Notes: generated from the sequence alone by a model not told the origin. A stretch of DNA of 64,000 nucleotides from Thermoanaerobaculales bacterium (GCA_025456145.1 JALOLD010000006.1:62001-126000); one strand, 5' to 3'. Counted from the stretch's first letter, positions 42,722 to 51,991 are shown. Made by a program: numbers and translations.

Positions 42722-44665
42722 TCACGCCTCGCGTGACCGGGTGGACACGACACGGGTCACCCGCTCGACGACCGCGTCGAGGGGCAGCACCCCTTCGTCG
42801 CGACCGTGGCGGAGCCGCAGCGACACGGCGCCGGCGTCAGCCTCCCGTTGGCCGACCACCAGCAGGTAGGGGACCTTCATGGTCTCGCCGTCGCGGATCT
42901 TGTAGCCGAGCTTCTCCGACCGGCGGTCGACGTCGGCCCGCAGGCCGCGCTCGCGCAGGGTCGCGGCGACCGTCTCGGCATAGCCGACCACCGAGTCGGT
43001 GATCGGCAGGACACGAGCCTGCTCGGGCGCGAGCCAGGGCGGCAGGTCGCCGGCGAAGTGCTCGAGCATGACGCCGTAGAACCGCTCCAGCGAGCCGAGG
43101 ATCGCCCGGTGGATCATCACCGGCCGCCGCTCGACGCCGTCGGAGTCGACATAGGCGAGGCCGAAGCGCTCGGGCATCTGGAAGTCGAGCTGGATGGTCG
43201 CCAGCTGCCAGGCGCGGCCGAGCGCGTCGGCGACGTCGAAGTCGATCTTCGGGCCGTAGAACGCCCCCTCGCCGGGCTTGACGGTGTAGGTCACGTCGGT
43301 CCGCGCCTCGAGACACCGGGCGAGGACCGTCTCGGCGTGTCGCCAGACCTCGGGGTCGCCGATCGCCTTCTCCGGCCGGGTCGACAGGTAGACGTTGACG
43401 CCCGAGAAGCCGAAGATCTCGTAGATCTCGAAAATGAACCCGAACAACGCCTCGATCTCGGGGCCGATCTGCTCGGGGGTGCAGAAGATGTGTGCGTCGT
43501 CCTGACTGAAGGAGCGCACCCGGGTCAGACCGGTGACCACGCCCGAGCGCTCGTAGCGGTGGAGCCGGCCGAAGTCCGCGATCCGTCGGGGCAGCTCGCG
43601 GTAGGAGTGGGCGCGGTCGCCGAACAGCAGGCAGTGCGAAGGGCAGTTCATCGGCTTGACGCTGGCGCTGCGCTCGGCGACCTCGTCGAAGGCGTCGGCG
43701 AAGAACATGTCGTCGCGGTAGTTGTCGTAGTGCCCCGAGCGCTTCCACAGCTCGACATCGAAGATCTGCGGCGTGATGACCTCTTCGTAGCCGTAGCGCC
43801 GGTACTTCTCGCGCATCAGCTCGAGCAGCGCGTTGTAGACGATCGCGCCGCGCGGGTGGAAGAACGGGCTCGCCGGCGCCTCGGGGTGGAAGCTGAACAG
43901 ATCGAGCTCGCGGCCGAGCTTGCGGTGATCGCGGCGCCTGAGCTCCTCGAGACGCTCGAAGTAGGCCTCGAGCTCGGCCTTTGACGCGAAGGCGGTGCCG
44001 TAGAGCCGCTGCAGCATCTCGTTGCGCTCGTCGCCCTTGAAGTAGGCGCCGGAGGCCTCGAGCAGCCGCACCGCGCCGATCTGACCGGTCCGCTGGAGGT
44101 GCGGCCCGCGGCACAGATCGACGAAGTCGCCGTGCCGGTAGAGGCTGATCACCTCGCCCTCGGGGATGTCATCGAGCCGGACGAGCTTGATGTCCTCGCC
44201 GCGCGCCGCCATCACCTCGCGGACCTCGCCCCGGTCGACCTCGGAGCGCTCGAAGGGCAGGTCCTCGGCGATGATCCGCCGCATCTCCTCCTCGATCCGC
44301 TCGAAGTCCTCGGTCCTGAAAGGGCGCGGGAACCTGAAGTCGTACTGGTACTTCTCCGAGTGGTCCTGCCGACCGGCATCGATCGGGGTGCCCGGCCAAA
44401 GCCTCTTCACCGCGTCGGCCATGACGTGCTCGGCGGAGTGCCGGATGACATCGCCGGCCTCGGGATCCCGGACCGTGACGATCCTGAGCACGGCGTCGGC
44501 GGTCAGCCGGGTTCGCAGATCCACCAGGCGACCGTCCACCTCGCCGGCGACGGTGTCCCGGGCGAGGCGGGGGCCGATGGCCGCCGCCACGTCGAGCACC
44601 GTGGCGCCGGCGGGGAACTCCCGCGAGCTGCCGTCGGGCAGGGTGATCTGGATTGTCTCGGCCAT
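42722..44665 (-). CDS. thrS: Threonyl-tRNA synthetase
   Basis: 647 residues from the ATG at 44665 with GGAGAG upstream. TGS domain (residues ~1-60), editing domain with [16 protein letters not shown] (HxxxH) and [10 protein letters not shown], class II core with [14 protein letters not shown] (zinc Cys), [21 protein letters not shown] (motif 2) and [20 protein letters not shown] (motif 3), then the anticodon domain. Length is standard. It lies downstream of two tRNA-Val genes on the same strand, with a GC-rich hairpin between. Confidence 0.97.
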   Translation of the reverse strand: MAETIQITLPDGSSREFPAGATVLDVAAAIGPRLARDTVAGEVDGRLVDLRTRLTADAVLRIVTVRDPEAGDVIRHSAEHVMADAVKRLWPGTPIDAGRQDHSEKYQYDFRFPRPFRTEDFERIEEEMRRIIAEDLPFERSEVDRGEVREVMAARGEDIKLVRLDDIPEGEVISLYRHGDFVDLCRGPHLQRTGQIGAVRLLEASGAYFKGDERNEMLQRLYGTAFASKAELEAYFERLEELRRRDHRKLGRELDLFSFHPEAPASPFFHPRGAIVYNALLELMREKYRRYGYEEVITPQIFDVELWKRSGHYDNYRDDMFFADAFDEVAERSASVKPMNCPSHCLLFGDRAHSYRELPRRIADFGRLHRYERSGVVTGLTRVRSFSQDDAHIFCTPEQIGPEIEALFGFIFEIYEIFGFSGVNVYLSTRPEKAIGDPEVWRHAETVLARCLEARTDVTYTVKPGEGAFYGPKIDFDVADALGRAWQLATIQLDFQMPERFGLAYVDSDGVERRPVMIHRAILGSLERFYGVMLEHFAGDLPPWLAPEQARVLPITDSVVGYAETVAATLRERGLRADVDRRSEKLGYKIRDGETMKVPYLLVVGQREADAGAVSLRLRHGRDEGVLPLDAVVERVTRVVSTRSREA

Positions 44666-44705
44666 GGCTCTCTCCGTACGCCGATCGTCGTTCCCAGCAA
44701 CACGA

Positions 44706-44734
44706 AGGCCCGACCACGGGACAGGGTCGGGCCT
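44706..44734 (-). terminator. GC-rich hairpin between tRNA-Val(CAC) and thrS, possible terminator or attenuator
   Basis: A perfect 10-bp inverted repeat (44706-44715 with 44725-44734) and 9-nt loop lie 12 bp after the tRNA CCA end. The following minus-strand sequence TCGTGTTGCTGG has few Ts, so termination would be partial at best. It may separate tRNA processing from thrS or attenuate read-through. Confidence 0.5.
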
Positions 44735-44746
44735 CGGCTCCGCCGA

Positions 44747-44823
44747 TGGTAGGCGCGCGCGGACTCGAACCGCGGGCCTCATCCGTGTGAGGGATGCGCT
44801 CTAACCAACTGAGCTACGCGCCT
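44747..44823 (-). tRNA. tRNA-Val (anticodon CAC)
   Basis: A 74-nt cloverleaf plus encoded CCA. Acceptor AGGCGCG/CGCGCCT, D arm GCTC-AGTTGGTTA-GAGC, anticodon stem CATCC/GGATG with loop CTCACAC, T arm CGCGG-TTCGAGT-CCGCG. The anticodon CAC reads GUG, the favoured valine codon class in this GC-rich DNA. Confidence 0.97.
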
Positions 44824-44840
44824 CGACGGAGCGGGAAAAA

Positions 44841-44917
44841 TGGTAGGCGCGAGCGGGCTCGAACCGCTGACCTCTACCGTGTCAAGGTAGCACTCTAACC
44901 AACTGAGCTACGCGCCT
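44841..44917 (-). tRNA. tRNA-Val (anticodon GAC)
   Basis: Same acceptor and D arm as its neighbour; anticodon stem CTACC/GGTAG with loop TTGACAC, T arm AGCGG-TTCGAGC-CCGCT, encoded CCA. GAC reads GUC and GUU. It lies 17 bp upstream of tRNA-Val(CAC), and the two almost certainly share the promoter at 45011-45039. Confidence 0.97.
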
Positions 44918-45010
44918 ATCAGGCTGCTGACAGGTGGTCCCGTGGACGCTTGAAACCTGTCTTCGTCCTTCTTTTTAAAGATCAACCCCTGGCGGACCAG
45001 AGGGAACGGG

Positions 45011-45039
45011 ATCTTAACAACCGCGAGGGTGACTGTCAA
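45011..45039 (-). promoter_or_regulatory. Strong sigma-70 promoter of the tRNA-Val pair
   Basis: The minus strand has a perfect TTGACA -35 (45034-45039), an exact 17-bp spacer and TAAGAT -10 (45011-45016). A GC-rich discriminator follows, as in stable-RNA promoters under stringent control. The predicted start is near 45004, giving a leader of about 86 nt before the first tRNA. Confidence 0.85.
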
Positions 45040-45062
45040 CGCCCCGGCGAGCCCCGGAGACG

Positions 45063-45068
45063 TACAAT
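45063..45068 (+). promoter_or_regulatory. Candidate -10 (TACAAT) of the DUF2007 gene
   Basis: TACAAT lies 20 nt before the ATG at 45089, with GGAGGGG between. The -35 is not clear. It sits back to back with the tRNA promoter. Confidence 0.45.
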
Positions 45069-45088
45069 GAAACGGAGGGGAGCATCCG

Positions 45089-45367
45089 ATGAGCGAGCCG
45101 GTCATCGTCGCCACGGTCCAGGGCGAGGTCGAGGAGCAGCAGCTTCGGGCCTTCCTCGAGGCCAACGGCATCCCGACCACGGTCCGCGGCGAGGCGCTCA
45201 GAAAGACCCACTCCTTCGTCCTCGACGGTCTCGGGGCGGTCGAGGTGCTGGTCGCGCCAGACGACCTCGAGGCGGCGAAGGACCTGCTCGCGAGGGTCGA
45301 CGCCGGCGAGCTCGAGCTGGCCGACGAGCTCCTCGGGTCGGGGGAGCCCGGCGCGTCGTCGGCGTGA
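45089..45367 (+). CDS. DUF2007 family small protein (putative signal-transducing protein)
   Basis: 92 residues. VIVATVQGEVEEQQLRAFLEANGIPTTVRGE is the DUF2007 ferredoxin-like opening, and GAVEVLVAPDDLEAAKDLLARVD its second half. GGAGGGG is upstream. Members resemble PII-like folds, but no ligand or partner is established. The acidic C-terminus is not conserved. Confidence 0.8.
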   Translation: MSEPVIVATVQGEVEEQQLRAFLEANGIPTTVRGEALRKTHSFVLDGLGAVEVLVAPDDLEAAKDLLARVDAGELELADELLGSGEPGASSA

Positions 45368-45581
45368 CGGTGGAGCAACCGCCGGGTCATCGCGCGAACC
45401 CCGTCGACGATCCCCGTTTCGAACGACCCGAGGCGACTGTGACGACGGCCCCGGAGGGCGGACCCGAGACCGTTGGCGGCCGCTGACGATCGGCGCTGAC
45501 GGCTGCCGCCCGCCGGGGCCTCTGTGCCTGATCGCGGTCGCCTGTCGCTGGCGCTGCCCCTGGGACCTGTCGCTGCCGCGG

Positions 45582-47330
45582 CTATTGGATCTTCAGCCCG
45601 AGCTCCACCAGCTGCGCCGGATCGACCGACGACGGGGCGCCGGTCATCAGGCACGACGCCGAGGTGGTCTTGGGGAAGGCGATGACGTCGCGGATCGAGT
45701 CGCGGCCCGCCATCAGCATGACCATCCGGTCGAGCCCGAGGGCGATCCCGCCGTGCGGCGGCACGCCGTAGCGGAAGGCTTCGAGGAGGAAGCCGAAGCG
45801 CTCGCGCGCCTCGTCCTCGCCGATTCCGAGCGCGGCGAACATCCGCCGCTGGACCGCCGGGTCGCTGATCCGGATCGACCCGCCGCCGAGCTCGACCCCG
45901 TCCATGACCACGTCGTAGGCGCGGGCGCGGACGGCACCCGGGTCGCTGGCCAGCCGCTCGAGGTCCTCGGGCCGGGGCGAGGTGAAGGGGTGGTGCATCG
46001 CGAAGAACCGGCCCGCCGTCTCGTCCCACTCGAGGAGCGGGAAGTCGGTGACCCAGAGGAAGTCGTGGCGGCCGGGCGGGATCAGCCCGCGTTCGGCCGC
46101 CAGCTCGAGGCGGAGCGCGCCAAGCGCGGCGAAGACGACCTTGGCGGGGCCGCCGAGCGCGACCAGGAGATCGCCCTCGCCGGCGCCGGCGCCGTCGAGG
46201 AAGCGGCGGACACCCTCCTCGCCGAGGGCGTTCTTGGCCGGCGACGCGACGCCGTCGGCGGTCCGCTTGAACCACAGCACGCCCGGCGCACCGAACGGCC
46301 TGACCCGCTCCGACAGCGCGTCGAGCTGCTTGCGCGACAGCCCGGCGCCGCCGGGCAGCACCAGCCCCTTGACCCGACCGGTGGCGGCGGCCCTCTCGAG
46401 CACCTCGAACCGGCAGCCCTCGGCGATGGGCGCGAGCTCGACGAGCTCGAGGCCGAAGCGGGTGTCGGGCCGGTCCGATCCGAAGCCCTCGAGCGCCCGC
46501 TCGTAGGTCATCCTCGGGAACGGCGTGGCACAGTCGATGCCGACGAGCGGGAAGATCCGCTCGAAGAGACCTTCGATCAGCGTGTAGAGGTCCTCCTCGG
46601 TGACGAAGGACGCCTCGAGGTCGATCTGGCTGAACTCGGGCTGCCGGTCGGCGCGGAGGTCCTCGTCGCGGAAGCAGCGAGCGATCTGGACATATCGGCC
46701 GACCCCTGCGACCTGGAGCAGCTGCTTGAAGAGCTGAGGCGACTGCGGCAGCGCGTAGAAGCTGCCCTTGTGGACCCGTGACGGGACGAGGAAGTCGCGC
46801 GCCCCCTCGGGGGTCGACCGGGTCAGCATCGGCGTCTCGACCTCGAGAAAGCCCATCTCGTCGAAGTAGCGTCTCGCCGTCGCGACGACCCGGTGGCGCA
46901 GCACTAGGTTGGCCATCATCTCGGGCCGGCGCAGGTCGAGGGTCCGGTGGACGAGCCGGAGCTCCTCCGAGGCGTTGACCCCGTCCTCGACGACGAAGGG
47001 CGGGGTCTCGGCCTCCCCCAGCAGCTCGAGCCCGGTGACCCGGATCTCGATCTCGCCGGTCGCCAGATCGGGGTTGGCCTGACCCTCGGCGCGCCGCCGG
47101 ACCTCGCCGCGGACGCGCAGCACGTCCTCGGCCGACAGCCTTTCGCCCTCGGCCACCATCCGGTCCTCGAAGACCAGCTGGACGACGCCGCTGCGATCGC
47201 GGAGATCGACGAACACCAGCCCGCCGAGATCGCGGCGCCGCCTCACCCAGCCGACCAACTCCACCGTCCGACCGAGGTCGCCGACGGCGAGCGACGCGCA
47301 CCACGGCCGCTCCCAGGCACTCGTGCTCAT
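45582..47330 (-). CDS. aspS: Aspartyl-tRNA synthetase
   Basis: 582 residues from the ATG at 47330 with GGAGAG 5 nt upstream; an ATG at 47342 is possible. OB-fold anticodon domain (VELVGWVRRRRDLGGLVFVD), class II core with FLEVETPMLTRSTPEGARDF, motif 2 RCFRDEDLRADRQPEFSQID, the bacterial GAD insert, and motif 3 GGIALGLDRMVMLM. RRDLGG has Leu, as in the discriminating E. coli enzyme, hinting at tRNA-Asp-only charging, but that needs the tRNA-Asn pathway to be known. It starts 24 bp after hisS. Confidence 0.95.
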   Translation of the reverse strand: MSTSAWERPWCASLAVGDLGRTVELVGWVRRRRDLGGLVFVDLRDRSGVVQLVFEDRMVAEGERLSAEDVLRVRGEVRRRAEGQANPDLATGEIEIRVTGLELLGEAETPPFVVEDGVNASEELRLVHRTLDLRRPEMMANLVLRHRVVATARRYFDEMGFLEVETPMLTRSTPEGARDFLVPSRVHKGSFYALPQSPQLFKQLLQVAGVGRYVQIARCFRDEDLRADRQPEFSQIDLEASFVTEEDLYTLIEGLFERIFPLVGIDCATPFPRMTYERALEGFGSDRPDTRFGLELVELAPIAEGCRFEVLERAAATGRVKGLVLPGGAGLSRKQLDALSERVRPFGAPGVLWFKRTADGVASPAKNALGEEGVRRFLDGAGAGEGDLLVALGGPAKVVFAALGALRLELAAERGLIPPGRHDFLWVTDFPLLEWDETAGRFFAMHHPFTSPRPEDLERLASDPGAVRARAYDVVMDGVELGGGSIRISDPAVQRRMFAALGIGEDEARERFGFLLEAFRYGVPPHGGIALGLDRMVMLMAGRDSIRDVIAFPKTTSASCLMTGAPSSVDPAQLVELGLKIQ

Positions 47331-47353
47331 CGTGCTCTCCATTCGTTTCCCTT

Positions 47354-48625
47354 TCACCGATCCCCGCCGCCGGCGAGGAGCTCGACGACCTTCGCGACGA
47401 CCCGGTCGAGGGGGACCGCGGACTGCTCGCCGCGGCCGAGGTCGCGGACCACCGCGACGCCGTCCCCGAGCTCGCGCTCGCCGAGGATGACCGCGACGAC
47501 CGCGTCGATCTTGGCCGCCCACTTGAGCCCGGCCTTGAGCGAGCGGCCGGTGACCTCGGTCTCGACCGCGACGCCCGAGCGGACGAGGTCGCGGGCGAGA
47601 CCGGCCGCCGGCGCCACCGCCGCCGCGCCGACCGGGAGCAGCGCGACCGCCCGGCGCTCGAGCCGCGGGCCGGCGAAGCTCGCCGGCAGGACCTCGACGA
47701 GGCGGTCCTCGCCGATCGCGAAGCCGACCCCGGGAACCGGTGCGCCCCCGAGATCCGCGATCAGGCGGTCGTAGCGGCCGCCGCCGCAGATCACGGTGTC
47801 GTCGCCGAGCTCCGGGGAGACGACCTCGAACACCGTGCGCAGGTAGTAGTCGAGACCGCGGACCAGACGCGGCGCCCGCTCGACCGGGATGGCGAGCTCG
47901 GCGAGCGCCGCCTCGACCGCGTCGACGTGGGCCCGCGCGGGGTCGCTGGCCACCTCGGAGACCGGGGTCGTCGCCGCGACCAACTCCCGGCAACGCGGGA
48001 CCTTGCAGTCGAGGATCCGGAGCGGGTTCTCGGTCCAGCGGCGGCGACAGTCGTCGCACAGCTCGTCCCGACTCGGCCCGAGCTCGCCCTTGAGCAGGGC
48101 GATGAACCGCTCGCGATCCTCGGGGTCGCCGAGGTTGTTGAGCTTGATGCGAAGGTCGTCGAAGCCGAGCTCCGACAGGAAGGTGTGAAGGGCGAGCACG
48201 ACCTCGACATCGGCCGCCGGGGCGGCGGCGCCGAGGATCTCGATCCCGATCTGGGCGAACTGGCGGTAGCGGCCGCGCTGCATCTTCTCGTAGCGGAACA
48301 TCGGGCCGAGGTAGCACAGCCGCAGCGGTTGCGGCCGCTGGCCGAGGCCGTTCTCGATGAAGCACCGGGCGACCCCCGCGGTGCCCTCGGGACGCAGGGT
48401 CAGCGACCGCCCCTTGCGGTCGGCGAAGGTGTACATCTCCTTGGACACGATGTCGGTCCCCTCGCCGACCGTCCGGACGAAGAGCTCGGTCGGCTCGAGG
48501 ATCGGGAGCCGGATCTCGGCGTACCCGAAGCCGCCGAGCACCTCGAGGGCGATGCCCTCGACCGCGCTCCACAGGCGCGTCTCGGGCGGCAGGATGTCGC
48601 GCGTCCCCTTGACCTTGCGGATCAT
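47354..48625 (-). CDS. hisS: Histidyl-tRNA synthetase
   Basis: 423 residues from the ATG at 48625, overlapping the upstream stop as ATGA. KVKGTRDILPPE opens the class II core; LRPEGTAGVARCFIENGL, MFRYEKMQRGRYRQFAQIGIEI (motif 2), LVRGLDYYLRTVFE (HisA motif) and CGGGRYDRLIADLGG are intact; the C-terminal anticodon domain follows. It is directly upstream of aspS, a hisS-aspS pair common in bacteria. Confidence 0.96.
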   Translation of the reverse strand: MIRKVKGTRDILPPETRLWSAVEGIALEVLGGFGYAEIRLPILEPTELFVRTVGEGTDIVSKEMYTFADRKGRSLTLRPEGTAGVARCFIENGLGQRPQPLRLCYLGPMFRYEKMQRGRYRQFAQIGIEILGAAAPAADVEVVLALHTFLSELGFDDLRIKLNNLGDPEDRERFIALLKGELGPSRDELCDDCRRRWTENPLRILDCKVPRCRELVAATTPVSEVASDPARAHVDAVEAALAELAIPVERAPRLVRGLDYYLRTVFEVVSPELGDDTVICGGGRYDRLIADLGGAPVPGVGFAIGEDRLVEVLPASFAGPRLERRAVALLPVGAAAVAPAAGLARDLVRSGVAVETEVTGRSLKAGLKWAAKIDAVVAVILGERELGDGVAVVRDLGRGEQSAVPLDRVVAKVVELLAGGGDR

Positions 48626-49179
48626 CTCCCGTCCCCGTGGTCCGCGCCCGGCAGCGGCCGGCCGAGACCCTCCTCGAGATAAGTGTTCTTGTACTCCAGG
48701 TAGTTGGTCGCCGTGGTGCGGGCCCGCGCGGCCTCGGCGTCGGACAGCGGTCGTTTCACGACCGCCGGCACCCCGGCGACCAGGCTTCTCGGCGGGGCGA
48801 CAAAGCCCTCGCGGACCACCGCGCCCGCGGCGACGAGGGAGCCCTCGCCGATGACCGCCTGGTTGAGGACGACCGCGCCCATCCCGATGAGACAGCCGGC
48901 GCCGATCGTGCAGCCGTGCAGCAGCGCGCCGTGACCGACGCTGACCTCCTCGGCCAGCACCGTCGGATACAGGCCCCGCTCGACGTGGACGATCGCCCCG
49001 TCCTGGAGATTGGAGCGGTCGCCGATCCGGATCCAGTGGATGTCGCCGCGCAGGACGACGTTGAACCAGACCGAGACATCGTCGCCGAGCCTCACGTCGC
49101 CGACCACCACCGCGTTGGCGGCGACAAACACCCGCTTGCCGAAGCTCGGGGTCAGCCCGGAAACCGTCTGGATCGTCAT
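48622..49179 (-). CDS. Gamma-carbonic anhydrase-like left-handed beta-helix protein
   Basis: 185 residues. Hexapeptide repeats run from VFVAANAVVVGDVRLGDDVSVWFNVVLRGDI through SVGHGALLHGCTIGAGCLIGMGAVVLNQ. The three metal-ligand positions look intact: VHVE after DGAI, and the GHGALLHG pair. Family members include CamH-like carbonic anhydrases and the PaaY/YrdA group, many of unproven activity. The C-terminal helix ends NTYLEEGLGR. It is the first gene of the operon with hisS and aspS. Confidence 0.87.
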   Translation of the reverse strand: MTIQTVSGLTPSFGKRVFVAANAVVVGDVRLGDDVSVWFNVVLRGDIHWIRIGDRSNLQDGAIVHVERGLYPTVLAEEVSVGHGALLHGCTIGAGCLIGMGAVVLNQAVIGEGSLVAAGAVVREGFVAPPRSLVAGVPAVVKRPLSDAEAARARTTATNYLEYKNTYLEEGLGRPLPGADHGDGR

Positions 49180-49230
49180 GTCGAGTCTCCGCCGACGCGC
49201 CGCAACCGATGCCTCGTGAGCGGAGTGGGC

Positions 49231-49260
49231 ACGCTACCACAGGCCCGATTCGCCGAGCAA
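49231..49260 (-). promoter_or_regulatory. Promoter of the gamma-CA/hisS/aspS operon
   Basis: The minus strand has TTGCTC (49255-49260), an 18-bp spacer ending in TGG, and TAGCGT (49231-49236): a moderate -35 with an extended -10. It lies 52 bp upstream of the ATG at 49179. Confidence 0.5.
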
Positions 49261-49455
49261 CGCCGTACTCCGCCAACCGCCCCGCAAGATACCGGAAATG
49301 TGTGGCTTGTGGATCGGGGCGGCGACAGCGATGACGACAGCCGTCCCGGGGGACGACGGCATTTCATTAAGTATCTGAAAACACGTCGCTTGCCTGCGGT
49401 GCCCGAAATCGACCCTCGGGGCTCGAACTGCCTGTATTTACATTGGCTTAACCCG

Positions 49456-49488
49456 GTTTCCACAGGGTTTTCCGCAGCCTTTTCCACA
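49456..49488 (+). repeat. Three DnaA-box-like 9-mers at exact 12-bp spacing
   Basis: GTTTCCACA (49456), TTTTCCGCA (49468) and TTTTCCACA (49480) are direct repeats 12 bp start to start. They differ from the DnaA consensus TTATCCACA by two, two and one bases. They lie just downstream of the sua5 stop, so they are not in a coding region. Confidence 0.6.
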
Positions 49489-49540
49489 GCTCGCCAGGGG
49501 CCGTCGACAGGAGCGAGAAACCCCTGATTCGACGAGGTTT

Positions 49541-50173
49541 TCAGCTCTCGCCCGGGAGCCAGTCCTCGATCGAGAAGGGCCTCTCCCAGACCACCGCGCC
49601 GGGTCGGATGACGGTGCCGCCCTCACCGCTCAGATCGACGATGGTGCTGACCGCGCCACCGGCCAGCCGGCCCCCGTCGAGCACCAGGTCGGGGGCCCCG
49701 GCGAGGCGGGCGAGCGCCGCCCCGACCTCGGTGCACGGCGGCTCGCCGTGGCGGTTGGCCGACGTCGCGGTCAACGGCCCGACGAGGTACAGCAGGGCGC
49801 GCAGCGTCGCCAGACCGGGCAGCCGGACCGCGAGCGTGCCCCTCCGGCCGGCCGCGATGGGAACCCGGCACGGCGCGATCACCGACAGCGCCGCCGGCCA
49901 CAGCCGTCCCAGCTTGACCCGGAAGGCATCGGGGATCGTCACCAGACCCTCGACCTGCGTCCAGTCGGCGCACACCACCGGCAGGCCGAGGTCGTCGGGC
50001 CTCCCCTTGAGGTCGTGAACCCGGGCGACCGCGGTTGCCTGCATCGGGTCCGCCCCGAGACCGTAGTAGCTCTCGGTCGGGATGAGCACGACGCCGCCCC
50101 CGGCCACCACCGCGGCGGCCGCCCTTGCCGCCGCGCCGACGTCCTCGGGCTCGGCGAAGGGCAGGGTCCTCAC
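49541..50173 (-). CDS. Threonylcarbamoyl-AMP synthase (Sua5/YciO/YrdC family)
   Basis: 210 residues from the GTG at 50173, overlapping the recN stop as GTGA. GGGVVLIPTESYYGLGADPM is the nucleotide-binding opening, HDLKGRPDDLGLPVVC the K-x-R segment, RGTLAVRLPGLATLRALLYLVGPLTATSANRHGEPP the S-x-N motif. It makes threonylcarbamoyl-AMP for t6A37 of tRNAs. It is the short TsaC-like form without the Sua5 C-terminal domain. YciO-like paralogues are the alternative. Confidence 0.88.
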   Translation of the reverse strand: MRTLPFAEPEDVGAAARAAAAVVAGGGVVLIPTESYYGLGADPMQATAVARVHDLKGRPDDLGLPVVCADWTQVEGLVTIPDAFRVKLGRLWPAALSVIAPCRVPIAAGRRGTLAVRLPGLATLRALLYLVGPLTATSANRHGEPPCTEVGAALARLAGAPDLVLDGGRLAGGAVSTIVDLSGEGGTVIRPGAVVWERPFSIEDWLPGES

Positions 50174-51873
50174 GCCCGCTCCAGCAGCGAGCGGGCGTGC
50201 GCCCGCGCCGACTCGCCGAGCTCGTCGCCCGAGATCATCCTCGCCAGCTCGAGCTCGCGCTGAGCGTTGTCGAGCACGCTCGCCCGGGTCACCGAGCGCC
50301 CCTTGCGGTTCACCTTCTCGACCTTGAGGTGACTGGACGCGGCGGCGGCGACCTGGGGCAGGTGGGTCACCGCGAGCACCTGGTCGGTGGTCGCGAGCTC
50401 GGCGAGCAGCCCGCCGAGGGCGGCGGCGGTGGCGCCACCGAGCCCGCTGTCGACCTCGTCGAACAGCAGGGTCATCCGGGGGCCGGGACGGGCCCGCCGC
50501 AGCGCGGCGCGGATCGCCAGGTGGATCCGCGACAGCTCGCCGCCCGAGGCGATGCGGGCCATCGGGCGCGGCTCCTCGCCCGGGTTGGCGGCGATCAGCA
50601 GCTCGCACTCCTCGACCCCATTGGCGTCGAAGGCGACGGCGACGCCCTCTCTGACGAGCGGGCTCCCGGCCTCGGGCCGCGCCCGCCAGCGGAAGTCGAG
50701 CCTGGTGCCGGCCATGTTGAGCGACCCGAGCACGCCCTGGACCGTGGCCGCGAGGCGTTCGCCGGCCTCGCGACGGGCCCGGTCGAGGCGTGAGGCCGCC
50801 TCCGCGAAGACCGCCAGCGCGGCGTCGGCCGCCATCACCGCGTCCGCGAGGCTCTCCTCGACATCCTCGAGCCGCGCCCGCTCGGCGAGGAGAGCCGACC
50901 GGTGGTCGAGCACCGCGGCGAGCGGCTCGCCGTAGCGCAGCATGAGACGCTCCAGCGCGTGCAACCGGCTCTCGACGACATCGAGCTCGCCCGGGTCGCC
51001 GTCGAGATCCGCGGTCAGCCGCCGAATCTCGCGGACCAGCTCCTCGACCTGGATCCTCGCCACGCCGAGGGCGGCGGAGGCCTCGGCGAGCGGCAGACCG
51101 TGCTCCACCATCTCCTCGACCTCGCGGCCGGCGCGCGCGAGGCGCTCGACCGCCGACTCGTCGTCGTCGTCGAGGCGTCCGAGGACCGCGGTCGCGAGCT
51201 CGCCGAGCCGGGCGGCGTTGCGGAGCACCGAGCGGCGGGCGGTCAGCTCCTCGACCTCACCGTTCACCGGCGCGACCGCGTCGATCTCGCCGAGCTGGAA
51301 GGCGATGACATCGAGCCGGTCGCGCCGGCCGGCGCGCGCCGCCTCGAGCCGGGCGAGCTCGGCGGCCGCCGCCCGCCAGCCCGCGTACCGGTCGGCGACC
51401 TCGGCGAGCAGCCCGTCGTGGCCGCCCGCGACATCGACCAGCCGCCGCTGGACCTCGCCATCGGCGAGGCCGTGCTGCTCGTGCTGGCCGTGGATCGACA
51501 GCAGGAAGGGGGCCAGCCGCTGGAGGGTCGCCGCGGTCACCGCGACGTCGTTGACGAAGCAGCGTCCCCGCCCGTCGGCGGTGAGCTCGCGGCGGATCAC
51601 CAGCCGGTCGTCATCGGCGGCGCCGATCTCGTCGAGCACCGCGGCCACCGGCGAGAGGGCATCGACCGCGAACCAGCCCTGTACCCGGAGGGTCGCGTCC
51701 CCGGTGCGAACCAGCTCGGAGGACGCCCGTCGACCGGCGAGGAGCTCGAGCGAGGTGACGAGCAGCGACTTGCCCGCCCCGGTCTCGCCGGTGACCGCGA
51801 CGAACCCGGCCGCGAGCTCGACCGTGACCTCGTCGATGATGCCGAGCCCGCTGACCTGCAGCCGTTCGAGCAT
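50170..51873 (-). CDS. recN: DNA repair protein RecN
   Basis: 567 residues from the ATG at 51873 ([14 protein letters not shown]). Walker [11 protein letters not shown] near 29-38, [19 protein letters not shown] conserved block, long coiled-coil arms (~150-380), signature [16 protein letters not shown] and Walker [13 protein letters not shown] with [10 protein letters not shown]. It is an SMC-like ATPase acting in double-strand break repair. There is no ribosome site; an extended -10 lies 8 nt before the ATG. Confidence 0.95.
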   Translation of the reverse strand: MLERLQVSGLGIIDEVTVELAAGFVAVTGETGAGKSLLVTSLELLAGRRASSELVRTGDATLRVQGWFAVDALSPVAAVLDEIGAADDDRLVIRRELTADGRGRCFVNDVAVTAATLQRLAPFLLSIHGQHEQHGLADGEVQRRLVDVAGGHDGLLAEVADRYAGWRAAAAELARLEAARAGRRDRLDVIAFQLGEIDAVAPVNGEVEELTARRSVLRNAARLGELATAVLGRLDDDDESAVERLARAGREVEEMVEHGLPLAEASAALGVARIQVEELVREIRRLTADLDGDPGELDVVESRLHALERLMLRYGEPLAAVLDHRSALLAERARLEDVEESLADAVMAADAALAVFAEAASRLDRARREAGERLAATVQGVLGSLNMAGTRLDFRWRARPEAGSPLVREGVAVAFDANGVEECELLIAANPGEEPRPMARIASGGELSRIHLAIRAALRRARPGPRMTLLFDEVDSGLGGATAAALGGLLAELATTDQVLAVTHLPQVAAAASSHLKVEKVNRKGRSVTRASVLDNAQRELELARMISGDELGESARAHARSLLERA

Positions 51874-51881
51874 TGGCCGGT

Positions 51882-51890
51882 ATCGTACCA
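51882..51890 (-). promoter_or_regulatory. Extended -10 close to the recN start (leaderless)
   Basis: The minus strand reads TGG TACGAT followed by 8 nt and the ATG at 51873. Transcription would start within 2 nt of the start codon. Confidence 0.5.
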
Positions 51891-51991
51891 TCGCCCGGCC
51901 CACCATCGAGTAGAATGGACCGCTCTCAACACACGCGCGAGCCGACCCCGCGCGCGCCGATCGACGCTCGGGACCGAAAGGAGACGTCGCC

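Larger units (their letters stand above)
49180..49540. other. 361-bp AT-richer intergenic region with DnaA-box-like array
   Basis: It lies between the gamma-carbonic anhydrase-like gene and sua5. It contains the promoter at 49231-49260, one core ATCCACA on the minus strand near 49308, an AT-rich patch (49362-49384), and three phased TTTCC[A/G]CA boxes at 49456-49488. A weak 103-codon frame crosses it but has no coding character. Confidence 0.6.

Noticed and set aside
45368-45581. Possible small gene or repeat between the DUF2007 gene and aspS
   Set aside because: Only short imperfect GTCGCTG-type repeats are present; no start context or conserved protein is seen.
49176-49487. 103-codon minus-strand frame across the gap before the gamma-CA gene
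   Set aside because: No ribosome site, no conserved pattern, and it spans the promoter and the DnaA-box-like array.
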